From Gaiellasilicea sp037720595 (lineage in GTDB: Bacteria > Actinomycetota > Thermoleophilia > Gaiellales > Gaiellaceae), in assembly GCA_037720595.1 (NCBI GenBank), contig JBBJLW010000010.1, forward strand, positions 44,982-108,981: a stretch of DNA of 64,000 nt, given 5' to 3'. Position numbers and translations under genes: made by a program. A model generated the notes under the pieces. It did not search any database. It was not told the origin of the DNA and saw only the letters and a program-made list of their open reading frames with translations. Within the stretch, counting starts at the first letter, position 1. Every line of letters begins with the position of its first letter. Shown here one piece after another: positions 25,090 to 33,305 of the stretch.

Positions 25090-26808
25090 TCACGCCGCCT
25101 CCCCCTCTTCCTCCCGCGTCACGGTGGCTCGATAGGCGGGGACCGTGCGCAGGAGCTCGCGGTGCGTGCCCGCCGCCGTGACGCGTCCAGCCTCCACGAA
25201 CACGACCCGGTCGGCCTGGTCGAGCACGAGCGGGCTGGCGCTGACCACGACGGTCGTTCGTCCGGCGCGCGCTTCGTGGAGCCGCCGTGCGATTCGCGCT
25301 TCGGTGTGGGCGTCGACGGCACTCGTCGGCTCGACGAGCACGAGGATCTCGGCATCCGCGAGCAGCGCCCGGGCGAGCACGACGCGCTGGCGCTGGCCGC
25401 CTGAGAACGAACGGCCGCGCTCCTCGACGGTGCCGTCGAGCCCGTCGGGCAACGCGTCGAGCACGTCTTCGGCGTTGGCGACCGCGAGGGCAGCGAGGAT
25501 CGCCGGATCGTCCGCCCGGCCCCAAGGGTCGAGCTCGTGGCGCAGCGTCCCCGAGAAGAGGAGCGGATCGGTCTCGCTGACGACGATCCGCCGGCGAACG
25601 AGCTCCACCGGCAGCTCGGCGAGCGGCACCCCGCCGAGCGTGACGCCGTCACCTTCCACGAACCGCCCGAGCCGGTCGGCGAGCTCGACCGCATCCTCCG
25701 GCTCGGCCGAGACGATGCAGGTGAGCACGCCCGGCTCGACCACGAGCCCGGAGCGAGCGTCCGCGAGCAGCGCATCCGCGGGCGGAGCCGCCGCCGGCTC
25801 GGCGGGATCGACGACCAGGCGCTCGACGGCGAGGATGTCGAGCATACGGCGGGCGCCGACGAGCGCGCGTGTCACCTTGTCCACAGCCTCGGCGGCCGTG
25901 CGAAGCGGGATCACGAGGAAGGCGGCGTACCCGTAGAACGCAACCAGCTCGCCCGGACTGATCCGCCCGTCGATCGCGAAGCGCCCGCCGAGCCAGACGA
26001 CGATCACGACGAAGATCCCCGGCAGCAGCACCTGGGCGGAGTCGAGCGTCGACTGGGGCAGCGCGACCCGCACCCCCGCGAGCCGCACTTGCTCCGAACG
26101 ACTCTGGTAGCGACCGAAGAAGACCGACTCGCCGCCGATGCCGCGCAGCACCCGCAGCCCGGCAACCGTGTCGGCGCCGAGCGCGGTGAGCCGGCCGACC
26201 TCCTCACGTTGCTCCCGCTGCCGAGCCTGCAAGGGGCGGATCACGAAGGAGAGGCTGGCGACGAGCACGGGCACGCCGAGCAGCACGACGAGTCCGAGAA
26301 CCGTCGAAGACGAGAGAAGCAGCGCCGCAACGACAACGTAGGAGACGATCGCCCCGGAGAGGCGCGCCGTGATGTCGAAGGCACCGCCCGCGCGCATGGC
26401 GTCGTTCGAGACAGTCGCAACGACTTCTCCCGTCGTCAGGTGCGCGCGAACCGCCGGGCCGGCATTCGCCGCATGATGCGACACGACCTGAATCAGGCGA
26501 AACGAGGCCGCCAGCCAGTTCGCGACGGCGCAGCGATGTCGCATCACCCCCGCGACCGCCTGGACGCCGCCGAGCGCGAGCAGGACTCCCGCCCACGCGA
26601 CGAGGGCGCCCGTGTCGTCCGCCGCGAGCCCGTCGTCGACCGCTCGACCGAGCACGTACGGGAGCAGCGCCTGCGCGAGCATCCAGACGATCCCGAAGCC
26701 GACTCCCAGCCCGAGCGTCCCGAGCTGCTTGCTGCCGACCCAGAACAGCAACCGCGCAGGCGAGCGCGTGTCCGGGCGGCCCGGATCGACATACGGCAGC
26801 CTCCTCAT
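25090..26808 (-). CDS. ABC exporter half-transporter with dead Walker sites and intact signature
   Basis: The 572-residue partner has a six-helix membrane domain (30-300) and an ATPase-like domain. The Walker A position reads VSAEPEDAV with no glycine loop or lysine; Walker B is LVLVEPTSAVD with the Asp changed to Val; the H-loop histidine is lost (VVVSASPLV). The signature is perfect (SFSGGQRQRVVLARALLAD, about 467). It therefore cannot bind ATP itself but can close the site formed by the other subunit. It precedes the other half-transporter by 91 bases. An extended start at 26895 is less likely than the ATG at 26808. Confidence 0.9.
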   Translation of the reverse strand: MRRLPYVDPGRPDTRSPARLLFWVGSKQLGTLGLGVGFGIVWMLAQALLPYVLGRAVDDGLAADDTGALVAWAGVLLALGGVQAVAGVMRHRCAVANWLAASFRLIQVVSHHAANAGPAVRAHLTTGEVVATVSNDAMRAGGAFDITARLSGAIVSYVVVAALLLSSSTVLGLVVLLGVPVLVASLSFVIRPLQARQREQREEVGRLTALGADTVAGLRVLRGIGGESVFFGRYQSRSEQVRLAGVRVALPQSTLDSAQVLLPGIFVVIVVWLGGRFAIDGRISPGELVAFYGYAAFLVIPLRTAAEAVDKVTRALVGARRMLDILAVERLVVDPAEPAAAPPADALLADARSGLVVEPGVLTCIVSAEPEDAVELADRLGRFVEGDGVTLGGVPLAELPVELVRRRIVVSETDPLLFSGTLRHELDPWGRADDPAILAALAVANAEDVLDALPDGLDGTVEERGRSFSGGQRQRVVLARALLADAEILVLVEPTSAVDAHTEARIARRLHEARAGRTTVVVSASPLVLDQADRVVFVEAGRVTAAGTHRELLRTVPAYRATVTREEEGEAA

Positions 26809-26971
26809 CGAGGCGCGCAGAAGAGACAAGTGGGGGCGAGGCGGTCCATGGAGACGGGCGAAAGAGGCTCTTCCGCGACCGTCGAGTCTACGCACCCCCG
26901 CCGGATTCCTTCAGGGAGCGAAGCGACCCTTCATCGGGGGTCTTCGCGCAACAACATGCCAAGATGGGCGA

Positions 26972-27418
26972 ATGTCCGAACGAGGTCGCGAGTCGATGAC
27001 CCAGGCGCAATACGATTCTCTCGCGGCGGAGCTCGCCGAGCTCGAGGGGCCGAAACGAGTGGCGATCGTCGAGGCGATCGCCACGGCGCGCGGCTTCGGC
27101 GACCTCTCCGAGAACTTCGCCTACCACGACGCAAAGAACGAGCAGGGTCTCCTGGAGCGGCGGATCACGATCATGCGCGCGCGGCTCGAGAGCGCAGTCG
27201 TGGTCGAGCACTCGGAGGACGGCGTCGTCGGCGTCGGCTCGGTCGTCGAGGTGGCCGACGAGGCCGGCGAGACAATGGAGGTCGAGATCTCGAGCGTCGG
27301 CGGAGTCTCGCCCGACTCCCCGCTCGGGAGTGCGCTCGTCGGCGCGAAGGTCGGCGACACGGTCGAGGTGAAGGCGCCACGTGGGTCCTGGCGAGCCCGC
27401 GTCGTCTCCGTCCGGTAG
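26972..27418 (+). CDS. greA: Transcription elongation factor GreA-type
   Basis: The 148-residue protein has the Gre layout: N-terminal coiled coil (residues 10-75; TQAQYDSLAAELAELEGPKR, then GFGDLSENFAYHDAKNEQG with the acidic tip D-x-x-E) and a C-terminal FKBP-like domain (80-148; SPDSPLGSALVGAKVGDTVE). GreA inserts into the RNA polymerase secondary channel and stimulates cleavage of backtracked RNA. The ATG at 26972 was chosen over longer upstream reading. It is divergent from the ABC genes, with 163 bases between, and six bases upstream of tag. Confidence 0.95.
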   Translation: MSERGRESMTQAQYDSLAAELAELEGPKRVAIVEAIATARGFGDLSENFAYHDAKNEQGLLERRITIMRARLESAVVVEHSEDGVVGVGSVVEVADEAGETMEVEISSVGGVSPDSPLGSALVGAKVGDTVEVKAPRGSWRARVVSVR

Positions 27419-27424
27419 GCGCTC

Positions 27425-27967
27425 ATGCGCTGCTTCGGTGACGGCAACGCGCTCTACGAGCGCTACCACGACGAGGAATGGGGTGTGCCCGTGCGCGACG
27501 AGCGCGGTCTCTTCGAGCGAATCTCGCTTGAGGCGTTCCAGTCGGGGCTCGCCTGGATCACGATCCTGCGCAAGCGCGAGGGTTTCCGCCGCGCCTTCGC
27601 CGGCTTCGATCCAGAGGCCGTCGCCTACTTCGGGCCGGAGGACGTGGAGCGATTGATGGCAGACGCTGAGATCGTCCGCAACCGCGCGAAGATCGAGGCG
27701 ACGCTCGCAAACTCGCGCGCGACGCTTGCGCTGAGGGAGAGCGGGACGCCGCTCCACGAGCTCGTCTGGTCGTTCGCGCCGCCACCCCGGCCCGAGCGGG
27801 CGACGCGTCGGGAAGAGATCCCGGCCCTGACAGACGAGTCGACGGCGCTCGCGAAGGCGCTCAAAAGCGCCGGCTTCCGCTTCGTCGGCCCCACGACCGC
27901 CTACGCGGCAATGCAAGCCTGCGGCCTCGTCGACGACCACCTCGCCGGCTGCATCCGCGGCAGGTGA
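27425..27967 (+). CDS. tag: DNA-3-methyladenine glycosylase I
   Basis: The 180-residue protein matches TagI: MRCFGDGNALYERYHDEEWG with the zinc-binding Cys and His, LFERISLEAFQSGLAW, ILRKREGFRRAF, and the C-terminal FVGPTTAYAAMQACGLVDDH. The enzyme removes 3-methyladenine from alkylated DNA, starting base excision repair. It follows greA with a six-base gap and ends at a double hairpin. Confidence 0.95.
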   Translation: MRCFGDGNALYERYHDEEWGVPVRDERGLFERISLEAFQSGLAWITILRKREGFRRAFAGFDPEAVAYFGPEDVERLMADAEIVRNRAKIEATLANSRATLALRESGTPLHELVWSFAPPPRPERATRREEIPALTDESTALAKALKSAGFRFVGPTTAYAAMQACGLVDDHLAGCIRGR

Positions 27968-28013
27968 CGGCAGCCTGCGACGGCCGGGCCAGACCCGACA
28001 TGGCCGCAAGTGA

Positions 28014-28089
28014 CACGTCCGGGGTCAAAGCCCGGACGTGTCCGAAAACGGCATGTCCGGGGTCAAAGCCCGGACGTGTCCGAAAACGA
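28014..28089. repeat. Two tandem 38-bp hairpin repeats between convergent tag and pth
   Basis: Two copies of a 38-base unit lie at 28014-28051 and 28052-28089, differing at two positions. Each has arms CACGTCCGGG or CATGTCCGGG, a loop GTCAAAG and arm CCCGGACGTG, followed by TCCGAAAACG. A third partial copy starts at 28090. Placed between two convergent stops, they can end transcription from both sides. A dispersed palindromic repeat family is also possible. Confidence 0.85.
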
Positions 28090-28118
28090 CACGGCCGAGG
28101 TCTCCGCACACATGAGCA

Positions 28119-28712
28119 TCAGTTGAAGCTCGCCTGCGTCTGCTCGAGCCCGTCGCGGACGAGCGACTCGACTGCGTCCGCAGCGCGGCCGACCAGCGCG
28201 TCGGAATCCTCGTCGGGCTCGAACGGCGAGAGCACGTAGTCGGCGACCGGTCGCCGGTCGCCGCGCCCAGGCCGGCCGACGCCGACCCGCAGGCGCAGGA
28301 ACTCCGCCGAGCCGAGCGCCTGCCGGATCGAGCGCAGGCCGTTGTGGCCCGCGAGCCCGCCGCCGAGCCGGGCCTGGAGGCGCGCTGAGTCGAGATCGAC
28401 CTCGTCGTGGACAGCCAGGATCCGGTGGGGCTCCACCTTGAAGTAGCGAGCCGCCGATCCGACCGACTGGCCCGAGAGGTTCATGTAGGTCTCGGGCTTC
28501 AGCAGCGCGAGCTTTGCCTCGTGGACGCGGATCTCGGCGAGCTGACCGGAGAATTTCGAACGGAACGAGCCGCCGTGCCTGCGCGCAAGCTCGTCGACGA
28601 CCATCCAGCCGACGTTGTGCCGGTCGTGGGCGTGCTCGCGGCCAGGGTTGCCGAGGCCGACGACCAGGAGGTGAAGCGTCGAGGCTGGCTCGCCTCGACG
28701 GAAGATCTTCAA
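28119..28712 (-). CDS. pth: Peptidyl-tRNA hydrolase
   Basis: The 197-residue enzyme frees tRNA from stalled peptidyl-tRNA. Seen: VVGLGNPGREHAHDRHNVGW with Asn and catalytic His, LLKPETYMNLSGQSV, HDEVDLDSARLQ with the catalytic Asp, and GGGLAGHNGLRSI. The only in-frame start before the first strand is the TTG at 28712, three bases after the rplY stop, so it is coupled to rplY. The order rplY-pth is standard in actinobacteria. Confidence 0.95.
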   Translation of the reverse strand: MKIFRRGEPASTLHLLVVGLGNPGREHAHDRHNVGWMVVDELARRHGGSFRSKFSGQLAEIRVHEAKLALLKPETYMNLSGQSVGSAARYFKVEPHRILAVHDEVDLDSARLQARLGGGLAGHNGLRSIRQALGSAEFLRLRVGVGRPGRGDRRPVADYVLSPFEPDEDSDALVGRAADAVESLVRDGLEQTQASFN

Positions 28713-28715
28713 GCG

Positions 28716-29441
28716 CTAGCCCTCGACGGTGTCGGGCTCGCCGTCGGCGCTCTCGTCGGCGGCGTCTTCGCTGTCGGCAGGCTCCTCGGCGGCTCCCTCG
28801 GGCGCCTGCTCGTCGTCGCCGAGACCCTCGGCCGCGGCCTCGTCGGCGGCCGCCTCGAGCTCCTCCTCGCGCATCGGCGCGGAGATCGTTGCGAGCACGG
28901 TCTCGTGCGGGTCGTCGAGATAGGTGACGCCCTCCCGGGAGCCGATGTCCTCGAGCCGGAGCGTGTCGCCCATCTCCATCGCGCTCACGTCGACCTCGAT
29001 CGACTCCGGCACCTCCATCGGCAGGGCCTCGATCGTGATCTCGGTCGTGGGCTGCGACATGACGCCGCCCTCGCGCACACCCGGCGCATCCTCCGTGCCG
29101 ACGACGTGGAGCTGGACCGAGGCCTGGATGGCGACGTCGAGCCGCACCTCCTGGAGGTCGACGTGGCGGACGAAGCCGCGCACCGGATCCCGCTGATACT
29201 CCTTCAGGATCGACGGGTGAGTCGTCGTCTGCCCCTCGAGCACGACGTCGAGAACCGCGTGCAGCCCCGAGGAGGTGGTCAGCGCGGCGCGGAGGTCGCG
29301 CTCACCGATCGCGATCGCACGGGCAGCCGTCTTGCCGTAGAGGACACCAGGGACGAACCCCTGCTTGCGCAGACGCCGCGACTCGGGCGTACCGAGCCGC
29401 TCGCGTTCCTTGACCTCGAGGCGAAATCTGTCACCGGGCAC
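28716..29441 (-). CDS. rplY: 50S ribosomal protein L25/general stress protein Ctc
   Basis: The 241-residue protein binds 5S rRNA. The N-terminal L25 domain (1-95) shows KQGFVPGVLYGK, and the TL5/Ctc beta domain follows (100-185; GVREGGVMSQPTTEITIEAL). A Glu/Ala-rich acidic tail of about 50 residues ends the protein, longer than in many species. GTG start at 29441. It forms a unit with pth; a strong hairpin lies just upstream, so its promoter must lie within about 20 bases or transcription is read through. Confidence 0.93.
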   Translation of the reverse strand: MPGDRFRLEVKERERLGTPESRRLRKQGFVPGVLYGKTAARAIAIGERDLRAALTTSSGLHAVLDVVLEGQTTTHPSILKEYQRDPVRGFVRHVDLQEVRLDVAIQASVQLHVVGTEDAPGVREGGVMSQPTTEITIEALPMEVPESIEVDVSAMEMGDTLRLEDIGSREGVTYLDDPHETVLATISAPMREEELEAAADEAAAEGLGDDEQAPEGAAEEPADSEDAADESADGEPDTVEG

Positions 29442-29461
29442 AGCGGCGCAGTGTAGCGAAC

Positions 29462-29486
29462 GCCAAGTGACAGTCTGTTACTTGGC
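29462..29486 (-). terminator. Hairpin after the small membrane protein gene
   Basis: GCCAAGTGACA and TGTTACTTGGC pair over 11 positions with one G-T wobble and a three-base loop. The hairpin begins at the stop codon of the 57-residue membrane gene and precedes rplY on the minus strand, fitting a terminator between them. Confidence 0.6.
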
Positions 29487-29659
29487 TAGTTGATCCGCAG
29501 GTCGATCCCAAGGAAGAGCAGCGGCCAGAGCACGATCGCGAGCAAGGCGGACACGACGCGCCTGATCGTGTCGAGATCGACGAGGTAGTCCTTCGAGGCG
29601 GCGACCGCGACGCCGATCCCGAGGTAGACGAGCAGTAGGAGCTTACGTGGCAGCAACAT
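29486..29659 (-). CDS. Small two-span membrane protein
   Basis: A 57-residue protein with two hydrophobic segments (RKLLLLVYLGIGVAVAA and VVSALLAIVLWPLLFLGIDL) joined by a charged loop. The ATG at 29659 is preferred to a longer reading that lacks coding character. No family is recognised. A strong hairpin follows directly. Confidence 0.6.
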   Translation of the reverse strand: MLLPRKLLLLVYLGIGVAVAASKDYLVDLDTIRRVVSALLAIVLWPLLFLGIDLRIN

Positions 29660-29726
29660 GCGAACGGGATTCCCCTCCCCGCGAACGCGAACCGTTCCCG
29701 TCAGTGCGATCGATCCGGGCGCCGCC

Positions 29727-30214
29727 TCAGCGACCGCAGATCCGAAAGCCGTCGGCGGCAACCCGCTTGTTCAGCGCCAGCGTGAGATTGATTAGGCGGG
29801 CAGCGCCGTCGACAGCAAAAGCGGTGTTCCGCTCGGCGAAACCACGCTGAACTCGGTTGGCGAGCGTGACGCCGTGGGCGAGACTCGCCATGAGCTTCTG
29901 GGCGATGGGTGTCGCCGGCGGTGTCCCGATCGTTCGGAACCGTGCGACGAAACGTCTCTGAATTTGGATCTGATCGGCCCAGAGAGTTGCTGCAGGCGCC
30001 ACTGCTCGTTCTGCGAAAGGAGCTTCGCCGCCTCCGCGCGGGCGCGAATGGGCACGAGTTCCCGCTGGGACCGCGGACAGGCTGCGGTCGGCCATAGTCG
30101 CGCCCAATCGCTGCGCTGAGACTCGCCGTCACTCGCCTGTGTTTTTTCGCAGCGAACGCAGGTAAATGCGGTGATACCCCAGGCGCCTCGACCTCGTGAG
30201 CATCGAGCAACAGG
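29727..30214 (-). pseudogene. Probable frameshifted small zinc-ribbon/hypothetical gene
   Basis: Two minus-strand frames carry coding-like sequence in turn. The first, open from 30214, encodes FTCVRCEKTQ (CxxC codons at 30160-30149) and ARAEAAKLLSQNEQWRLQQL. From about 29950 the coding character passes to another frame encoding IAQKLMASLAHGVTLANRV and ending FRICGR at 29727. No standard start precedes the CxxC part. This looks like one small gene broken by a frameshift near 29940-29970, with its start also lost or changed. If intact, the C-terminal frame alone could be expressed from an ATG near 30094. Confidence 0.35.
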
Positions 30215-30257
30215 TCACGCACTAAAGGAACTCTCCACGACAGCCGATAGAGACGGT

Positions 30258-30503
30258 ATGGCGGCGCCCGCACTCCCCGACCTCGACGATTTGCTGCTCC
30301 AGCTCGTCCGGCTCGAGCGCCTCGAGGCCGACGTCGAAAGACGTCTCGCAAGGGCACAAGATCGGAACGCCGCCTTCCCGAACGAGGTGTCGGAGCGACA
30401 CGTCGCGACACTGTCGGCCCAGCTACTCGAGATGCGCAACGCAATGGACGCGATCCGCGCGCAGCTCGTGCCGATCATGCGAGCGCCCGAACGCCGTGCA
30501 TGA
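30258..30503 (+). CDS. Small helical hypothetical protein
   Basis: An 81-residue protein predicted to be mostly helix, with heptad-like leucines (DLLLQLVRLERLEADVERRL) and a second helix (LSAQLLEMRNAMDAIRAQLV). No membrane segment. GC-rich third positions support coding. ATG at 30258. Neighbours give no functional hint; it stands alone between a decayed patch and prs. Confidence 0.5.
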   Translation: MAAPALPDLDDLLLQLVRLERLEADVERRLARAQDRNAAFPNEVSERHVATLSAQLLEMRNAMDAIRAQLVPIMRAPERRA

Positions 30504-30573
30504 GATAAGAGAGATGCTGGTTTCCGGCGGCGGACTGCTCGCGATCCTCGCGGTCGGCCGCATCCTGTTCTGA
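30496..30573 (+). CDS. Possible 25-residue hydrophobic microprotein
   Basis: A GTG at 30496 (or ATG at 30514) opens a very short frame encoding a charged start HEIREM and a hydrophobic end LLAILAVGRILF before TGA. It overlaps the preceding gene by eight bases, in the coupling style seen elsewhere in the window. Short length makes chance likely. Confidence 0.2.
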   Translation: MHEIREMLVSGGGLLAILAVGRILF

Positions 30574-30827
30574 CGGCAACCCGTCCTGGCAGGGGTAACC
30601 TCGCGCAACACGGGTCGGCTTGCGGATCTGCCAGCTGATTCGGTTGCGTCTCGACATCGCTGACGAGCTCGATCTCGGCGACGTAGGGCCGGCTCAGGTG
30701 GCCGCCGGGTCTTTGTGGGTCGCGACCTCGACGAGGCCCGTAGCGCCGCGTTGGAACTTGCCCGAAAGTACCGGTACCGATTTCCGGTATCCAAGTGGCC
30801 GCGAGCGGCTTGTCCAAGCGGTTGAGC
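30574..30827. other. Non-coding stretch after prs
   Basis: No frame in these 254 bases reads as a believable protein. A small inverted pair TACCGG/CCGGTA occurs near 30770-30800, downstream of prs on the minus strand, and may contribute to termination. Confidence 0.4.
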
Positions 30828-31883
30828 CTAGAAGAGCTGGTTCTCGCCTCCGAAGATCGCCGAGACCGATTCGTCGGAGAAGACGTGCATGATCGTCTGC
30901 GCCAGGAGCCCGGAAACGCTGAGAACGGTGAGGTTCGGCGGGCGTCGGCGCGGGTCGATCGGGACAGTGTCCGTGACGACGATTCCGGTGATGTCCGACT
31001 CCGCAAAGCGCTCCAGAGCGTCCCCGCAGAAGAGCCCATGCGTGGCGAACACCCACACGTCCTTGACGCCGTGCTCCTTGAGCGCGGACACGTTCGCGAG
31101 CAGGGTCCCGCCGGTCATGATCACGTCGTCGCCGACGATCGCGATCTTGTCGCGGACGCGCCCTGCGATCTCCGTGACCTCGACGCTGTCGTGCGCCGGC
31201 CGGGCCTTGTGCATGATCGCGAAGTTCGCCTCGATCATCTCGCCGAAGCGGACAGCGAGCTTCGCCCGGCCCGCGTCCGGCGAGACCGAGACAACGCCGT
31301 CGCCCGTCAGGCCGATGTCCCGGAAATGGCGCGCAAAGAGCGGCAGCGCCGTCATGTGGTCCACGGGGATCGTGAAGAAGCCTTGGATCTGACCGGCGTG
31401 GAGATCCATCGTCAGCACGCGGTCGGCGCCGGCGAGCTGCAGCATGTCGGCGACGAGGCGACCCGAGATCGGCTCGCGGGGCTTCGCCTTGCGGTCCTGG
31501 CGCGCGTAGGGATAGAGGGGCATGACGGCCGTGATCCGCTTCGCCGAGGCCAGTCGAGCGGCCTGGATCATCAGCAGCAGCTCCATCAGGTTTCGGTCGA
31601 CCGGATCGCAGCCGGTCTGGACGATGAAGAGGTCGGCACCGCGGATCGACTCGACGTAGCGGCAGTACGTCTCGCCGTTCGCGAACGTCGCCAGCTCCAC
31701 CTCGCCGAGCTCGAGACCGAGCTGCTCCGCCATCCGCTGCGCCAGCTCGCCGTGCGAGCGACCTGCGACCACCATCAACCGCTTCCGAGGCGTCAGGGGC
31801 AGCGCGTGACCGATGCTCGAGCTCGGCCGAGGGGTCGGAACCTCGAGGCCCGGAAGCGACTGCTCAACCGTTCCGCTTTCCAC
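30828..31883 (-). CDS. prs: Ribose-phosphate pyrophosphokinase
   Basis: The 351-residue enzyme makes PRPP from ribose 5-phosphate and ATP. Seen: FANGETYCRYVESIRGADLF, YARQDRKAKPREPIS, the catalytic region TMDLHAGQIQGFF, PDAGRAKLA, and the PRPP loop GDDVIMTGGTL, where the usual third Asp is Met. About 30 residues precede the normal N-terminus. Start at the second of two adjacent GTGs (31883), five bases after GGAAGG, overlapping glmU by 20 bases. Confidence 0.93.
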   Translation of the reverse strand: MESGTVEQSLPGLEVPTPRPSSSIGHALPLTPRKRLMVVAGRSHGELAQRMAEQLGLELGEVELATFANGETYCRYVESIRGADLFIVQTGCDPVDRNLMELLLMIQAARLASAKRITAVMPLYPYARQDRKAKPREPISGRLVADMLQLAGADRVLTMDLHAGQIQGFFTIPVDHMTALPLFARHFRDIGLTGDGVVSVSPDAGRAKLAVRFGEMIEANFAIMHKARPAHDSVEVTEIAGRVRDKIAIVGDDVIMTGGTLLANVSALKEHGVKDVWVFATHGLFCGDALERFAESDITGIVVTDTVPIDPRRRPPNLTVLSVSGLLAQTIMHVFSDESVSAIFGGENQLF

Positions 31884-33192
31884 CACGACCTTCCTTGAGC
31901 GTCTGGCGCGGCGCAAAGCCGACAAGCGCATTGTCGGGGACGTCATCGGTGATCACGCTGCCGGGCGCCGTCCAGACGTCGTCGCCGACGGTCACCGGAG
32001 CCACGAACATCGTGTCGACCGCGACGCGGACGTGATCGCCGATCGTCGTCTTCCCCTTCGGCTCGCCGGCTCGATGGGGGAAGTTCGCGGTGATCGAGCC
32101 TGCGCCGATGTTCGTGTCCTCCCCGATCTCCGCATCGCCGACGTAGGAGAGATGCGGCACCTTCGAGTCTTTCCCGATCCGTGATTTCTTGATCTCGACG
32201 AATGTGCCCGCCTTCGCGCGCGCGGCCAACACCGTTCCGGGGCGAAGGTAACAGAACGGCCCCACGGTCGCGCCGGGGCCGATCTCGGCGTCGAGCACGA
32301 CCGCGTGAGGGCCGATTTCGGCTCCGACAGCAACCCGCGTCGCCCCTCGGATGACCGTGAACGGGTGGACGACCGCATCCGGCTCGAGCTCGACGGTCGG
32401 CTCGATCCAGGTCGAGGCCGGGTCCGCGATCGTTACCCCCGCGAGCATGTGACCGAGATTGATCCGATCGCGCAGCACGGCGGCGGCGGCCGCGAGCTCG
32501 GCACGTGTGTTGACACCTTCCGTCTCGGCCGGATCGGCCGCGAGCCGGGCCGCAACGCGCTCGCCGCGCTCGACCAAGTCGAGCACGGCGTCCGTGAGGT
32601 AGAGCTCGCCCTGGGCGTTGTGCGGCTCGAGCCGCCCGAGCGCGGGCCAGAGCAACTCGGCGCGGAAGACGTAGATCGACGAGTTGCACTCGCGTAGCGC
32701 GAGCTGCTCGGGCGTCGCGTCGCCGGCTTCGACGATCGCCCGGACGGCCCCCTGCTCGTCGCGGACGACGCGGCCGTACGCACGCGGGTCGGCCGGCTCG
32801 AAGGTGAGCACGGTCGCGCCGGCTTCCTCGCGACGGTGGGCGCCGAGCAGCTCCGCGAGCAGGTCGGCCGTCAGGAGCGGCGTGTCGCCCGAGAGCACCA
32901 GCACGTCGCCGGCCGCGCTCTCGAGCGCAGCACGGGCGCTCCGGACGGCGTCACCGGTGCCGAGCGCGCGTTCCTGCACCGCGACCTCCACGTCGCCGAA
33001 GGCATCGCGCGTGTCCGGCGAGGCAATCACGAGCAGCCGAGCGGGTTCGAGCGGCCGGGCGGCCTCGAGGACCCATTCGACCATCCGTCGGCCGAGAATC
33101 GGGTGCAGGTGCTTCGGAACGGCCGAGCGCATGCGCGTGCCGAGGCCTCCGGCCATCACGACTGCTGCGAGCTTGGTCTCGGTCACGGGCAC
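31864..33192 (-). CDS. glmU: Bifunctional GlmU: GlcNAc-1-P uridylyltransferase/GlcN-1-P acetyltransferase
   Basis: The 442-residue protein makes UDP-GlcNAc for the cell wall. N-terminal nucleotidyltransferase (1-225): VVMAGGLGTRMRSAVPKHLH, VLSGDTPLL. C-terminal left-handed beta-helix acetyltransferase (245-430): hexapeptide repeats, then KAGTFVEIKKSRIGKDSKVPHLS cut short as KIGKDSK-type lysines, SYVGDAEIGEDTNIGAGSI. GTG start at 33192. tRNA-Gln lies just upstream, and prs overlaps downstream, a standard actinobacterial order. Confidence 0.95.
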   Translation of the reverse strand: MPVTETKLAAVVMAGGLGTRMRSAVPKHLHPILGRRMVEWVLEAARPLEPARLLVIASPDTRDAFGDVEVAVQERALGTGDAVRSARAALESAAGDVLVLSGDTPLLTADLLAELLGAHRREEAGATVLTFEPADPRAYGRVVRDEQGAVRAIVEAGDATPEQLALRECNSSIYVFRAELLWPALGRLEPHNAQGELYLTDAVLDLVERGERVAARLAADPAETEGVNTRAELAAAAAVLRDRINLGHMLAGVTIADPASTWIEPTVELEPDAVVHPFTVIRGATRVAVGAEIGPHAVVLDAEIGPGATVGPFCYLRPGTVLAARAKAGTFVEIKKSRIGKDSKVPHLSYVGDAEIGEDTNIGAGSITANFPHRAGEPKGKTTIGDHVRVAVDTMFVAPVTVGDDVWTAPGSVITDDVPDNALVGFAPRQTLKEGRGGKRNG

Positions 33193-33200
33193 GGGTGGGA

Positions 33201-33274
33201 TGGCTGGGGTGCCAGGATTCGAACCTGGGATCGCGGGACCAAAACCCGCTGCCTTACCGCTTGGCTACACCCCA
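33201..33274 (-). tRNA. tRNA-Gln (anticodon TTG)
   Basis: On the minus strand the acceptor stem TGGGGTG pairs with CACCCCA, followed by discriminator G and an encoded CCA. The anticodon stem GCGGG/CCCGC holds loop TTTTGGT, giving anticodon TTG. The T-arm GGTTCGAATCC is present. It lies between glmU and a small membrane gene, so it may share their transcript. Confidence 0.97.
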
Positions 33275-33305
33275 CGGCTATCGCCCGAGTATAGGGGCGG
33301 CAGTT

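Noticed and set aside
30215..31039. Long minus-strand serine/arginine-rich frame antisense to the 81-residue gene and overlapping prs
   Set aside because: The prs frame is unmistakable and the alternative reads as low-complexity shadow sequence.
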